A stretch of DNA of 64,000 bases from Latrodectus hesperus (GCA_037975125.1 CM075862.1:77667960-77731959); one strand, 5' to 3'; positions 13,601 to 25,891 are shown, counted from the stretch's first letter. Notes: generated by a model not told the origin, from the sequence alone. Program-made: numbers and translations.

Positions 13601-15419
13601 ATCTATCCAAACTTAAAAGCGTATTTTCCAATATCATCAGTTTAGAAATTCAAAAGCATGCAAATGAAAATAATATCTGAAGATCATACGATGTAGAAAA
13701 AGACATCAAAAGAACCTCATTGCCTTTATAGAGCAGACGATGCAATTTCAAAACAAGTCATCATTTAGTTTCAATTCAATTTTTCAACATTCAATGCGGT
13801 TGAGTAGATAGCGAAATGATATTATATTAAAAACAATGCTGAATCGGAAATGGTCACGTGAGTACAAATTTCTATTTACTTACATTACTTTTTTATTAAT
13901 TTCTTTCGTTCGTCGAGTTTTATCTTAAGCAATAGTACTAAAAAATGTCAAAAACTGCAACGAAATCTATATACGTTTAAACAAAATACTTCCATTAATA
14001 TCATAAATTTTAATATATTTTCTAAACTTCTCCTATGCAACTATTCTGAACCAAACTACGAAAAATGTATTAATGCTTAAGCGATCAGGTTTGTAAACTT
14101 TGTGTTTGCAATCATAAATTTTAAAACTTTTTACATTATTCTTAATTTTAAGCATTTCTTCTTTTTTTGTTTGTTCACTAATTTATCCATTTTTTGTTTT
14201 TTTATTTGTGCAAATAATTAAAAAAAATATCTTTTCATTTGTATGATTTCCTTAGCAATGATAATCTGCAGATTCATAAATTATATATGTAAATAATATT
14301 AATTAAACAGCTTAGATTATTAATCACAAAACATTATAAACAAAAAGAATTTGAAAATATCATTAGAAAAAGAACAAATAGTCTAATTTTGAAATAAAAT
14401 AGATATTGAATATTTTATTAGCAAGAAAAAAAAAACAGTTATGTACTAAAATTGTTTTCACATATACAGGCATAGCAATATATGTTTTTAAACAATAATG
14501 AAAATTAAGGATTATTATGTGAAATTATAAATATGAATAATTTTATACTTTTCTTCCTTACTATAAAATGTAAGTACGTTAGATAATTACGGATTTTTAT
14601 ATACTTTTTTCAGTTTAGTCAAGCAAATATAAAATTTTCAAAAATTAAAAATTCACAAATAATGTTTTATTTTAAATTTAACAAACATTTAAATTGATAG
14701 ATACAATCTTGAATCCGATTCAGTCTGGTGTAAAATTTAGAGATTAACAGTTATGTTTTATTTCCTATATCAAAATGATAAACGAATCAATGTTTAATTT
14801 AGATTTTCATCTATAATAATGAAATTTTTTATAAAATTTTATGAGTTATTAAAATTAAATTATCTCTTTCACAATTCTGTGAGCATACATGCAACTGCTT
14901 GCAGAGAAAAAGAAAAAAAACCCGAGTTATATTTATGTTACATAACAGAGATCTACATAAAATGTAGAAGAGATAATAGATACTATTATTTTGCAAATAC
15001 TGAAATAAAATAATTTTTGAAGAATATCTATCAAAAGACAACTTTCATTCACATGTAATCTAACATCTCAAATGACAGTGATTATGAAAAGGTTTCGATT
15101 ATTATTGAAATGAAAAATGAAAAAAAATGTCAATTTAATTGCATTTTACATCTACTTCAGTACCAACTGAAAAAAAATATAAACTATATTTTCCTTTCTG
15201 GATTAAAAATTATATGTCAGGAGTTATCTAATCACCAAGAGCTGGAGATTTGGAAATATCAATTATACTGGCAAAAAGTAGTTAAATCAATAAACAAATC
15301 TCAGAATTAATAATTCACTAAGTCCAACCTACTATTTCAGTAAATCTGCTACGGCTTTGCCTCCTTCCTTGTGTCTCTGGACATTTTTATGAGTGTTTTT
15401 TGTAAGATGAATAAAGTTT
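10608..15419. other. AT-rich stretch without recognised genes
   Basis: Probably upstream intron or intergenic sequence of the eIF4G gene. A plus-strand ATG near 13840 is followed by a good donor (GTGAGT at 13857), but no matching exon is seen. Short open frames at 14819-15310 have repeat-like composition and no recognisable domain. Confidence 0.4.
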
Positions 15420-15733
15420 TGAGACTGCTTCTCTAAAATGCAGATGGCTTCTCACATGAAAAAAGGACTCAACTCCTAATTGTTCTTGATAATTAGGATT
15501 TTTGCGTGTTTTCTATTGTTGAAACTAATATGACTTTGGAATCCATAAAATTCCACAATTCCCTGGATATTCCTTATATATTTTACCTAAATCAAGACCG
15601 CAAGTGGTATTCTTGTTGTACTAAAGAAAACTCATGTTTCTTCCTTCTCTATTATTAGTGACTTAAGCGCTGCCAGTGAACTGAAATTGTTTGCACAGAA
15701 GTTAGAAAAGATAATGTCCATTATAAAATTTTC

Positions 15734-15982
15734 ATGTGCTACAAACCACCTGGTAACACAAAATTAAATTTTGACACTCTCTCTTTTTCCCGAAAAACTG
15801 TGCTAATGGGGGATTTTAATGTCCATAGCACCAGATGGAACTATGCTGACTACAATATTGCAGGTAGAGTTATAGAAGATCTTCCCAACTGGACCTCTTT
15901 AAATCTTCTATATCACATATATCCGTTGTTCTCACCTACCTCCATTAGAACGGTAGCTTTACAGATGCTGATCTTACTATAG
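15734..15982 (+). pseudogene. Endonuclease-domain fragment of the decayed jockey-like LINE
   Basis: An 82-codon open piece retains the GDFN.H...WN motif of LINE exonuclease/endonuclease/phosphatase domains, which nick target DNA for target-primed reverse transcription. The downstream SDH-type catalytic segment is degraded and out of frame. Confidence 0.75.
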
Positions 15983-16406
15983 TTTCGGACGATCTTGTTT
16001 CTAATACGGTAAGAAACGTAATTTAACGATCCCGGCTCTGAACACAGCGATTATTACTACTATGAAGGAAAATACTCCAAAAAAAATGCCAAGAATGACA
16101 GACCATAAAGCAGATGGAACTTTAAAAAAGCAAACTGATATGCATTTACTGCAGACCTAGAACATAGTTTTAAAGATATAATTTTCAATTCAGGGAGCTT
16201 TGATGCTTCGTTAAAGAGGTTCTGTGAGAGACAATCCACAAAGTTGCTAAAAAGTGGATTCCTAGAGAAAAGCCTCCCAATTATAAACTTTTTTGGTCTC
16301 CAAACTCTAAGAGACCAGTGCAACAAGGCTCGTATTTCTGCTGAACAGTCAAAGAGAGTAAAGGAAGTATTATGTACAAAACTGGAGGAAATGTGTTGCT
16401 AACCTT

Positions 16407-16618
16407 CGAAGGGAAATTTAGCCGACCTGGCAGCCGAATGTTTAGCGCTCTTGCCTTCGGTTCAACAGTTCGTGGGTTCGAATCCCACCTTGGACATGGA
16501 TGTTTGTAGTGGATCGGAATCCACTTTAAGCCATAGGCCCCAGTCTAATTAGCCCTCGTGTGCAAAAAATGACCGTTGAGTGACAAACAAACCAACAAAC
16601 CAACCGAAGGGAAATTTA
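16407..16618 (+). mobile_element. tRNA-derived SINE (family G) with 14-bp target-site duplication
   Basis: The duplication CGAAGGGAAATTTA flanks the element (16407-16420 and 16605-16618), so the SINE proper is 16421-16604. It has a pol III A-box-like segment (TTTAGCGCTCTTGCC), a B box (GGTTCGAATCCC), a unique body and an ACAAAC-rich tail. It is inserted in the jockey-like LINE, so it is younger than that element. Older relatives occur near 40540 and 42150. Confidence 0.85.
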
Positions 16619-16967
16619 TGAGGCAAAACGGAAAAGTTTCAATTCTTTCATCAATGCTATGAATTATAAATTAGATTCCAAGAAAGTTTTTAAATGCGTT
16701 AACAACCTAAGTGCTGATTCTTCATAAATTACTAGGTCATTCTCTAGGGATGTTTTAACAAGTGACAAAGACGTTGCAAATGCTTTTTATCTCGTTTTAT
16801 TCTAAATCACAAAGACTCGGACAAGGTCCCAGGAGAGATTATTATAAAAATTTTCAAATAATTAATTTACATCGGAATTAAATTCATTTTAATAAATCAC
16901 CAAATAAGCAGTATGGCTTCACACATTGCTTACACACAGCTAAACACAACTTCTTAGAATAAAACTA

Positions 16968-17290
16968 GGCAGGCCGCAAACTCGGTAGACAATCCGATTA
17001 AGACGTCGTCTTATAGTAGACAAATGTGATCTCCTGGATGTCTTAGTGTGACGTAGCTGAAACGTTGTATCTGACGTCATGGCATTTTAAACCAATGAGA
17101 GCGCTGTCTCGCGGAAAGTTGCCAGATATTTCGAACCTGCTCGAAATCTAGAAACGTCTCGCGCTCCATCCCTTTTCTGACGTACCTAAGACCTCAATGA
17201 CATCATTTGGTCTGATGTGATTCTCGCGAGACGCTCTGAGCATCTAGCGAGACAAGTCTCATGCGATCATCTACGAATTTGCGAACTGCC
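16968..17290. mobile_element. Harbinger-like MITE (imperfect TIRs, TWA-type flanks)
   Basis: A CpG-rich 323-bp block has imperfect terminal inverted repeats: left GGCAGGCCGCAAACTCGGTA, right end (reverse complement) GGCAGTTCGCAAATTCGTAG. Flanks are CTA on the left and TTA on the right, consistent with a mutated 3-bp TWA duplication of the PIF/Harbinger superfamily. It has no coding capacity and splits the jockey-like LINE relic. Confidence 0.65.
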
Positions 17291-18157
17291 TTAGCATAGA
17301 GCTCCAAAAGTGTCTTCCATAACTTACCTTCCTACAACTAAAACAACATTGATATTAGAAAAATATAACACTACCCAACTAATGATAGATATCGTGAAAA
17401 AATGCGCTAATTAAACTTTAAAATAAAATTTACACAATAGAAAACTGGTGTTAAAAAGCTTGAAATTAGACAAAAAAAATTAATGGTAAAACATTTTACT
17501 AATTATTATAACCACGAAAATGCTATTCAATCCATAAATCTTTAATCAACGCATCAAATTCGTAAAAAAAGAAGGAATGTAAAAGAGCTGAATATTTAGG
17601 AATGGCGCTAAATGATAAATTAATTTCGTCATTGAGCACATGTCTAAAATCACTGATAAAGCTAATGGAATGTACAATAAACTGAGACCTATCCTAAATA
17701 GGAAATTGAATATGAAAATTAATGCTGCACTTACCATGATTAGACCTATATTGGCATATACCACACCACCTATAAACACCTTTTCAAATATCGGCAATAA
17801 AAAATTAAAATAAATATCAGAATATTCTTAAGTATAAGAAAAAAGTTATCTGAATTTATTATGTAAAAATAAAATTATTAGAAGTTTCTTAGGCGTGTGT
17901 TTCTATATAAGGAATACAGTACTAAGACGAAATGTGAAACCTTATTCACTAACGGAGTTTATGGCAAAAATTTATACAAATATTTCAATAAAGCAATATT
18001 TTGTGCACAAGTGAATTTAAAATATTCGAAACCTAACTATTTGTGAAAAAAAGCATAGTAAGACCTATAGTTCACTTTTTGTCTGTGATTAACTCTCCAC
18101 TAAATACAGAGTTTGAAGAATATATCTGTGAATAATGTAGATAATAGGTTGTAGTGC

Positions 18158-18368
18158 ATTGATTTTAAAATAATTGCATGCGATTCAAATAAAGTTTGAT
18201 TTAGCAATTAACAATTCGAGTAAAAATCGCTTTCTAACAAGCTAACAAAGAACTAGTGGACGTACGAACTACAAGAAAAAGTGAAGTGTTTATTTCACGG
18301 CCTTTGGGGTTGTTAGTGCATTTGGCGTAAGAAAAAATGAGCCAACTTTTAAAGCGTTGGCACCAACA
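18158..18368 (-). repeat. 3' LTR of the BEL/Pao relic
   Basis: It shares with 36844-37054 the TTGGYGCCAACGC start, GCCAAATGCAC, GGCCGTG, GTTAGCTTG and AAACTTTATTTG, in the same order and orientation, but is strongly diverged. The AT-rich CTTTATTTG end may hold the polyadenylation signal. Confidence 0.6.
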
Positions 18369-18491
18369 TCCCGCCGGGCCTTCAAATATCATTTCAAAAC
18401 AATTTACAAATGAGAAATTAGGGAACTATACTTAATTATACAACACAGATACATAATCTAATCTAAAATAAAACAAAATAATAACAAATGT

Positions 18492-19560
18492 TTAAACAAT
18501 ACCATAACCAGCAATTTTTGAAACGCACACAGATCTTTTGACTAAGTTTCCATTTGGTAATTTCAATTTAACACGGATTTTATAATCAGCACCAAATTCT
18601 TTAACTTGAGCATCTCTAATTAAAACTTCACGAGCATGATTAAGTTCAGCACAGCTAATAAATTGACCAAATGTTACTTTTATCTGCAGCTTTCTAATGA
18701 ATCTGAAAATAAAACTGAAAATTCGAATTAGTTTCAAATAATTATTTGATAGTTTATAGAAAATTTCAAAAAAGTCATTGGGGGCGATAGATTGAAGATA
18801 GGTGTTCACTAATGGTTTAAGTTCTTTTGCATATGCAGCATCAGTAAATGCAAAATCGTAGTTTGCTGTCAAGCTTAAATCATAATATAAAAACTCAGGA
18901 CCTAGCGTCCAAACTCGATAAGTTCATCCATGGAAAGTCCTCTTGAAAATGGATCAGCTATGTTGTCTCTTTTGATTAAACATGATGCCACTCAAATTTG
19001 CTTGTCCGTTATTTGTACAACTCTGTTGGCTATAAAGCATTTTAAATGATGTGATGGTGTTCTTATCCATGAAAGAGCAATAGTTGAATCTATAAAGATG
19101 GACGGCAACAACATCAGGTTGCATTGCCTCAAGAGCCTTGTTTACAAGTTTTGATAGAAGCAAGGCTCCTAAAATCTCTAAACGTGGAAGTGTCACTCGT
19201 TTAACTGGTGCTATTCTAGATTTACTGCATAACAAATGCACGCTGATGTTATTGAAGCAATCTTTGCTGCGGACGAAAATACAAGCTCCATAAACTTGTT
19301 CTGAAGAATCTGAAAAACCATGAATTTCCACAAGTGTAGTTTCCTTAGGGATGACACAGCGGGGAATTTTCAACAAATCGATGTTTTGTATATTACGTAT
19401 AAAATTTTGAAATTCTAATCTTTTTTTGGCGGGAACTTCTGTATCCCAAGGTAAACCTAGCTACCATAATTTTTGACTTAGAATTTTGGCTTTCACAATA
19501 AGAAGTCCGGCCAGACCCAAAGGGTCATATAATTTCGCAATGAATAATTGAAGGAATTTT
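18492..19560 (-). pseudogene. BEL/Pao pol remnant (RNase H to integrase region)
   Basis: Reading leftward from 19560: KLYDPLGLAGLLIVKAKILS, LEFQNFIRN, then HGFSDSSEQVYGACIFVRS and a CSKSRIAPVKRVTLPRLEI stretch. These are the reverse-transcriptase end and RNase H-like region typical of BEL/Pao pol. From 18872 an integrase-proximal piece follows, including RFIRKLQ and NHAREVLIRDAQVKEF. Several frames are needed, and the usual full integrase core is not visible. The element cannot be autonomous. Confidence 0.75.
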
Positions 19561-20536
19561 TAAATAAAAAAAAGATGAACTTAAAAATTAGAATTATTCA
19601 TATATTGAGATATTGCTTACTTAAAAAAATGAAATCATTCTCACCCTTTAGGAACTTTTATTATAGGAATACTTTAGAATATAGTGATATTCGTATCTTC
19701 AAGCACATCATTTAATTGGACTGCGGTGGTTTGGGTGGTTCGGCTGTCGTTCTCATTATCGGAAGATCCGTCGTGTTGACTATTGGTGGCAGAGGCACGT
19801 TAAAACTGAGCGTATTCGCAATGTCCTCCAAGTGGAATGATATCTCTAGGGGGATTTTCCAAGTATTGTTGGTCTTCTGTTGAGTACTTGCTTCAAAATC
19901 ACGAAGACTCCACCTGGCTGCTTCTGTCTAACTGATAGAACCCAACTTAGGGCTTGGTGCATGGAAGCATGCTAATGCATTTTTAGAATCTTTGTTACTC
20001 TGATCCATGAATATAATAATCTTCGGTTCCATTTAGATTTTTAGATATACTGGATTTTTGAGGAAATTTTAAATTATCTTTCAATTATGTCATATTTTAT
20101 TTCTTTTCAAGCATTTATTATCCATTCACCCACTATATCTCAACTGATATGACATATTTGAAGAGGCTAAGAAAGGGACACTCCCCAACTCTGACACTGA
20201 AAATGTCTGTTGATTACATGGTCAGGTATTGAGAAAGAGAATAAGCTACTCGGAGTTTTTTTTAAACAATTATTTTATTTAGATTTCAGCTTTTTTGATC
20301 GCAGTAAAAGAAATGTTCAAAATGACTCGTAAACATTCTTACATTTCTTCTACTTTTTTAAAAGTAATTTAACGATTATTAATTAAACGCTCAAAATAAC
20401 TACTAATATACAAACTAAATTAAAAATATATGAATTATTGATAATATCTTTCCTGTTATTTCATTTATATTCATTTAGTTTGTAGATTTTATTTCAACAT
20501 TAAAATTTTCTTTTACAATAATATGTTTTTTAAGTA
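19561..20536. other. Unassigned stretch with a gag-like coding relic
   Basis: At about 19690-19920 the minus strand has base composition and short open pieces that look coding (for example LEISFHLEDIANTLSFNVP). It may be older BEL/Pao gag or leader sequence, but I recognise no domain. The remainder is AT-rich with no feature seen. Confidence 0.3.
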
Positions 20537-20848
20537 TTTATTGCATGCTGGATGATGACTGTGTGGTTAGCGTTCCTGACTCCTAGGCTGTTGATCTCGA
20601 GTTCAAATCCCGGTTCAGGCATGGATGTTTCTTTCTCTCTGGGTTTTTTTCTGAGATGATGTGTGAATGTGGCCCACCCTATAAACGGGTTTGTAGTGGT
20701 ATGGCGCGGGTAACGCTACTCGCCACCGTGACTTGGTTCACAGGTGCCCACCGGGTAACGATAGATGAGTAGCAGTTTCTGGCCTTGTTGTGGCATAGGG
20801 TTCAAACCTCATGTGCCCGCCACTGTTTAAAAAATGTGTTTATTGCAT
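20537..20848 (+). mobile_element. tRNA-headed SINE family B with 10-bp target-site duplication
   Basis: TTTATTGCAT flanks the element (20537-20546 and 20839-20848). The head has A box GTGTGGTTAGCG and B box AGTTCAAATCC. The body includes TATAAACGGGTTTGTAGTGG and the tail GGCCTTGTTGTGGCATAGG. Other copies are at 46024-46284 (+) and 59057-59365 (-). Confidence 0.85.
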
Positions 20849-20889
20849 TTTAAACAAAGAATAGCATCATTTTCTTTGTTTCTGTTTTA

Positions 20890-21165
20890 GATTCTGGTGC
20901 CGCACACTCTGTCTAGGGGTCAGCGCTCCTCATTATTTATAGGGAGGGTTCGAATTTTATGTCGGACCTGGCTGTACTTTCTTTCTCTTTTTGTCTATTC
21001 TGTTTTTGTCTTTTCCTTGTATGAATGGTTGCCTACCCTATAAACGGGTAGCTATAATATATATGTACTGAGGAAGTCGGATTCCACACCAAAATATGGT
21101 TCAACTGGAAAAGTGGAAATAGCGCACCCCATAATGCCAGCCTTGCTGGCACAAGACAGCAACAT
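20890..21165 (+). mobile_element. tRNA-headed SINE family A, diverged copy
   Basis: It contains the family head (TCTAGGGGTCAGCG, GGGTTCGAATTTT), the body TGCCTACCCTATAAACGGGT, and the tail GAAAAGTGGAAATAGCGCACC to GGCACAAGACAGCAAC. The B box is mutated, so it is probably an old copy. Confidence 0.85.
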
Positions 21166-21752
21166 ATGATTCTTGTAGTCATTTTCTTTCTGTTGGAGAG
21201 TCAATCAAGAAATATATCAGAGGCTAGAAATTATAAAGATTATGTACGGCAGAAAATTTTAATATTTTTCTCGCTGGAAAATGAAGTATTCGGTGTTGCA
21301 TGACTTTCACGTGCGATTTCTGATCAAAATTCTCAGTACATACTCTAGCATTCTTAGCGTAATCTTGTTATTTTTTACTATTTCGCTTTACTCAATATTT
21401 TAAAAACTGCTTGATTTTTTTTTCTGTAAAATATTATGTTATTTCTTTGTGTACTTTATGTATAATCGAACATGTAGCATAACACACGATGTCATGCTTC
21501 ATTTTCTTAAAAAAAAATTCAGTTAAATTTAAAACATACAGTAAGGTAAAATAAATATGAAAATAACAATCAAAAACTTAGGTTAACAAAAATGATGTCA
21601 CCTGTCTATATTCAATAACATCACACTCCTTCTCTGAGAACAAGGGAGCTTAAAATGTTTTAATGTAGATGAGCTAACCTTCTTTTTTTCCCTGTTATGC
21701 AAATTTTACCGGCTTTTCTAAATATGTTTACACATTCTAATGTACACATATT

Positions 21753-22464
21753 CCATAGTAGAGTCGTAAAATTCCTGGAAATTTTGAACAACGGGAATTT
21801 ACTATGGAATTTTGAGAATAAACGGTATATTTTGGGGAAAATTGGGAATTTCTAGGGAATAAGCTCAACCAATTATCTTTCGTTTAATGGATTTTCTTGC
21901 CTTTACTATGAAGAGAAGTGAAATAAACTATGAAAATGTACAAAAAAATATTTGTTCTGTCTTCTAGTACGAAAGTTAATTACTTTAGTACTGAGAAAAA
22001 CAAAAACACTTGCTAAAAATTAAAAATAATGAATTGATTTTAGATATATTTATACAAGATATATTTCTCAGAACTGACAATTATAAATATTGAATAAATA
22101 TTGATATTTCCACGTTTCTGTCGTTAAAAATTCATAAATTCATACTGAGAAAGAATAAAAATGTTTCTTCGACATTAATTTTTGAAGTTATTCTAAATTG
22201 GTCATTGAAACAAAATTGATTTCTTTTCTTGGAAAACTTTATATCACAGAAACAGAAATCATAAACATAATTGGATTTTTATTTTAAAAAATATCTGATA
22301 AAAAAAAAAACTTTAAAAATTTCTAAATTATCTGAAAACTTCCAAAATTCGGGAGGACTTTCAAAATTTCCGGGGAATTTTTAAAATTCCCAAGAGAATA
22401 TATCGGCTTTATTCCCAGAAATATTCCCGATTTTCTCCCTCCTTTACAAAACTATCCCATAGTA
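21753..22464. mobile_element. Probable hAT-like non-autonomous DNA transposon
   Basis: CCATAGTA occurs at both edges (21753-21760 and 22457-22464), an 8-bp TSD as made by hAT transposases. Between them lie 696 bp whose two ends carry inverted GGGAATTT/AAATTCCC-type subterminal motifs; GGGAATAAGC near 21855 is mirrored by GGCTTTATTCCC near 22410. Extreme terminal repeats are short and imperfect, and there is no transposase frame. Confidence 0.6.
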
Positions 22465-23146
22465 ATTTTACATTTGCTCTGATTGGTTTATTAATGCACA
22501 TATGTAAAGCGAGAACTATAGTAATGTAAATCCACCTGGAATGGCCACTGGGTTTGCCTTGTAACTACGTCAGTAAGTTTTTTGCATTATTCATTTCATC
22601 GGATCTGAAAATATCCTAAAGTAAAAGTTTTTTGGTTTCTATAAGAAACTTGGATCCTTTTCCATACATTTCTAATCCTCAATTTTGTATTGTTTTTCAT
22701 TATCTATCTTCTCATGCACCTGAATGAAAACACCTTTTCTGAAATTAAATTTCAGCACATTTATTTTTCGAAATTAATCATAATTTTTAATTTTGTACCG
22801 TCCGCTGAGCAAGAGGTGAAGTGAAATTTTTTGACCTGTTATTTATCATGTGAACCATTTTTGTTTCTTTCAGGTTAAAAGTTTTATTCCTTTTTATAAT
22901 AAACATTAATACAATTCTACCCATATTTAATAGTATGTGAAAGAAAATATTCTTTTGTCTTAAAAAATAATGACATATTTCTGGAAATATATCGCTTCAA
23001 TATCTAAATTTTTAGGAAGCTTCCGTAAAACTTTTGTTTTTCTCGCGAAAAGAATTTCTTCTGTGGAATGAATCAGTTACATAATCGATTTGGATATTAT
23101 TGCAATTAGCCCATTTTGGTGATTTTGTAAGATCCAATTCGCAACA

Positions 23147-23735
23147 TTAGCTTCTAGCAAAAGCCATTTCATTACTTATTGATTCAACGCACATTTATTC
23201 CTTGACATATGGTCATAAAGATAGTCATTCTTTTTCAGTTCATGCATAGAGCTTTCAACAACATGGAACATCACTGCTATAGTGCGATTTTTATAGTTTC
23301 CCCTAAAAATTTAATTTATTTCAGTTTGATATCAACACTGTATTAGCTTCTAGCAAAAGTCATTTCATTACTTATTGATTCAACGCACATTTATTCCTTG
23401 ACATATGGTCATAAAGATAGTAATTTTTTTCAGTTCATGTATAGAGCTTTCAGCAACATGGAACATCACTGCTATAGTGCAATTTTTATATTTTCCCCTG
23501 AAAATTTAATTTATTTCAGTTTGAAATCAACACTGTATTAGCTTCTAGCAAAAGCCATTTCATTACTTATTGATTCAACGCACATTTATTCCTTGACATA
23601 TGGTCATAAAGATAGTCATTTTTTTTCAGTTCATATATAGAGCTTTCAATAACATGGAACATCACTGCTATAGTGAGATTTTTATATTTTCCCCTGAAAA
23701 TTTAATTTATTTGAGTTTGAAATCAACACTTTATT
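23147..23735. repeat. Three tandem copies of a ~195-bp unit
   Basis: Units start with TTAGCTTCTAGCAAAAG at 23147, 23343 and 23538 (spacing 196 and 195). Each includes TTGATTCAACGCACATTTAT, GACATATGGTCATAAAGATA, ACATGGAACATCACTGCTAT and TTTCCCCT. Copies differ by a few percent by eye. The third runs into different, GC-richer sequence at about 23735. It could be a satellite-like array or an internal repeat of an unrecognised element. Confidence 0.9.
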
Positions 23736-24739
23736 TGCTTCGTTTCGCAGAACTTTTACTAAAAGAAATTCCGTGAATGGTGCGGAATGGTACATAGAGC
23801 GTAAAATGTCTTTAGGGCAAAATGTGGACCGTGGTTGATGTTCCAAGATAAATTGTCCGCCTGGTACGTCACACGAAAAACGAGAGAGTAAACGCTGTCT
23901 ATTGAAATGTGCCGAAAAATACCGCACCATGACACCATTAACCTCCCCTACACATCTTTTCTTAATCCCTAGGAATGTAGTATTAGTACTCTATTGTTCA
24001 AAAGTCTGTTTAGCCTTCCAAATAAATAAGATTTTAAAAGCTGAGGGCACAACACATATACATTTCGGATTTTTCGTTAAAAAATTGCTGCAGAAAATGG
24101 TTTTAAAAATTTTAAAAACTGCAGTTCTTAGTTAGGTAAAAATTTGAAAAATATGTTTAATTACTAAAGACATAATGGATATCTAAGTTAACAGTCATAG
24201 AGCTATAGGAGATTTTAATTCAGCTTTCATCAAAGAAAATAAAATTGATAAGAAAACCGATAATTGTTAAAAAAAAAGCATAGCAACAAAAAAAAATCAT
24301 AAAAAGTATAAGAAAATGAAAGCTGAAAGATTTGAATGTATTATCAATATTTTTAAATTTTACAATATATAGGGTCTTTTAAAATGAATAATAAAAAAAT
24401 TATTACAAAACAGTTATGCAACAATCTCATATTTCTGACGAGCTTACGAATTAAGATGCCTTTTTATGTTAAGCTTAATATTCCAGATCATCCTTGAAAA
24501 AATAATGCGAATAACTCTTGGCAAGATATTTTACGATTCTCACCTTCATTTCATCATAATTATTAAACCCTTTTCCACGAAAATCAAACATGAGTTTAAG
24601 AGTAAACCGCGATTTAGAGCAATAACAGTGTTATTATTAATCACCTTAACCTCATATTTCTTTAATGTTTCGTAAAAAGCGGTGATAAATGAATGAAGAC
24701 AGTGATTAAAGGTATTTTTCACACATAAGAAACATTAGA

Positions 24740-24743
<4 letters not shown>

Positions 24744-24782
<39 letters not shown>
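24744..24782. repeat. (AT)n microsatellite
   Basis: Pure AT dinucleotide tract of about 39 bp. Confidence 0.95.
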
Positions 24783-24786
<4 letters not shown>

Positions 24787-24986
24787 TGATGATTAGATTC
24801 CATTTTATGTTACGCATGTTTCAAATCGTTGTGTGTTGTCAGATTTACAAATTATTAAGTAAATTGTACCGAAGCCCCCAGATAAATGTTTATAAATCGC
24901 ATTTCAATATATCATATTTTTTCACATAAAATAATTTTTTAACTCTCTTGACAGCCCTAAAACATTTTGTAAATTAATTTTTGAGG

Positions 24987-25047
24987 ATATTTTTTAAAGG
25001 ATTAAGTAATTAAAAAATAAAAGATTACTTAATCCTTTAAAAAATAT
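24987..25047. repeat. Perfect 24-bp inverted repeat with 13-nt spacer
   Basis: The left arm 24987-25010 is exactly complementary to the right arm 25024-25047; the core is AAAGGATTAAGTAAT. The spacer is 25011-25023. A perfect match of this length suggests a recent snap-back event or a conserved hairpin rather than chance. Confidence 0.9.
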
Positions 25048-25891
25048 ACATTAAAATTTTTTTTAACTTTTTAGATTAGTACAAAATATTTCATCAAATA
25101 TATACAGAGTGAGAAAAAAAATAAATAAACTAGCAAATGTTTTATTAAGTATAGAGTAAATCTCGATTAATCACACAGAACTGGTAATTTATTCTGTCGA
25201 AGAGATAAAAAAAAAAATGAATCACTTTAATTTTAATTAAATGCTCACACAAATCTGCAAATGAGTTTATGATTAAATGTGAGATATTTCGTCAAGACTT
25301 ATTTGCGAAAGAAAATTCTTAAGCAGCACATTTGAGTGACAAGCTTCGTGAAAAACATGTTTATTCACAGTTTAGCAAAAACAAGTACCACAATAACAAG
25401 TCAACAAATATTGATATGTTTACTGAATAATCAATAACACCAAATTACGAATTAAGGAATTGCAAATTTTCATTCATAATTTAAAAAAATAGAAACTTTT
25501 TAATTCAAATTAAACTTTAAATTGAAGAATTAATAACTTTTTTTTTCTGTTTACTCATGTAAAGTCAGCAGTTGAAATATCTTTGAAAATAAAGAAAAAT
25601 CACTTCATAATTGCTTCAGAACATTTTAAATCGTATGAAGATAATATATTTTATTATAAAATATGATTTTTTCACAGTTAGCGATTGTGGTTAAAGATAA
25701 AAACATTGGTATTTTTTGGGGGGAATTTAAAAACTTTTTTATTTTATTCATTTATTTATTTATCAAACACTAAAAAGTGAACCACTACATCAATTAACGT
25801 CTTAGCTGCTTACGTCATTCAAAAATGATACACATTGTGAAAACAGTATCGATACCATTCAAAAAGAAAGTAAGTAGTTCATCGAAAGCAC

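Larger units (their letters stand above)
15420..18020 (+). mobile_element. Decayed jockey-like non-LTR retrotransposon with nested insertions
   Basis: On the plus strand the translated pieces follow LINE ORF2 order. An apurinic-type endonuclease is at about 15430-16000, including MGDFNVHSTRWN and a degenerate SSDDL. A post-endonuclease linker lies at 16060-16820. A reverse-transcriptase fragment with KQYGF is near 16900. The thumb region, with EYLGMALNDKL and RPILAY, is at about 17560-17800, and C-terminal debris runs to about 18010. Stops and frameshifts are frequent, so it is inactive. It is interrupted by a SINE (16421-16604) and a MITE (16968-17290). Confidence 0.8.
18158..19560 (-). mobile_element. 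Decayed BEL/Pao LTR retrotransposon, 3' part
   Basis: The minus strand carries BEL/Pao RNase H and integrase-region pieces followed by a 3' LTR. The LTR starts TGTTGGTGCCAACGC at 18368, directly after the purine/GC tract GGCGGGA, where a polypurine tract is expected. The left LTR edge is set near 18158 by comparison with the solo LTR at 36844-37054. The integrase region is shortened and the frame broken; no 5' LTR is seen in the window. Confidence 0.75.
23736..25891. other. Stretch without recognised genes; contains one (AT)n tract and one long hairpin
   Basis: At 23736-23960 there is GC-richer sequence continuing from the tandem repeat, with no domain found. An (AT)n tract lies at 24744-24782 and a perfect inverted repeat at 24987-25047. 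The rest is AT-rich, with nothing seen. Confidence 0.5.

Noticed and set aside
13837..13862. Plus-strand ATG followed by a good GTGAGT donor
   Set aside because: A single short candidate first exon without a matching second exon or upstream promoter evidence.
18954..19376. Host gene reading of the 140-codon minus-strand frame
   Set aside because: The HGFSDSS...LPRLEILGALLL pattern is BEL/Pao RNase H, and it lies beside a matching LTR.
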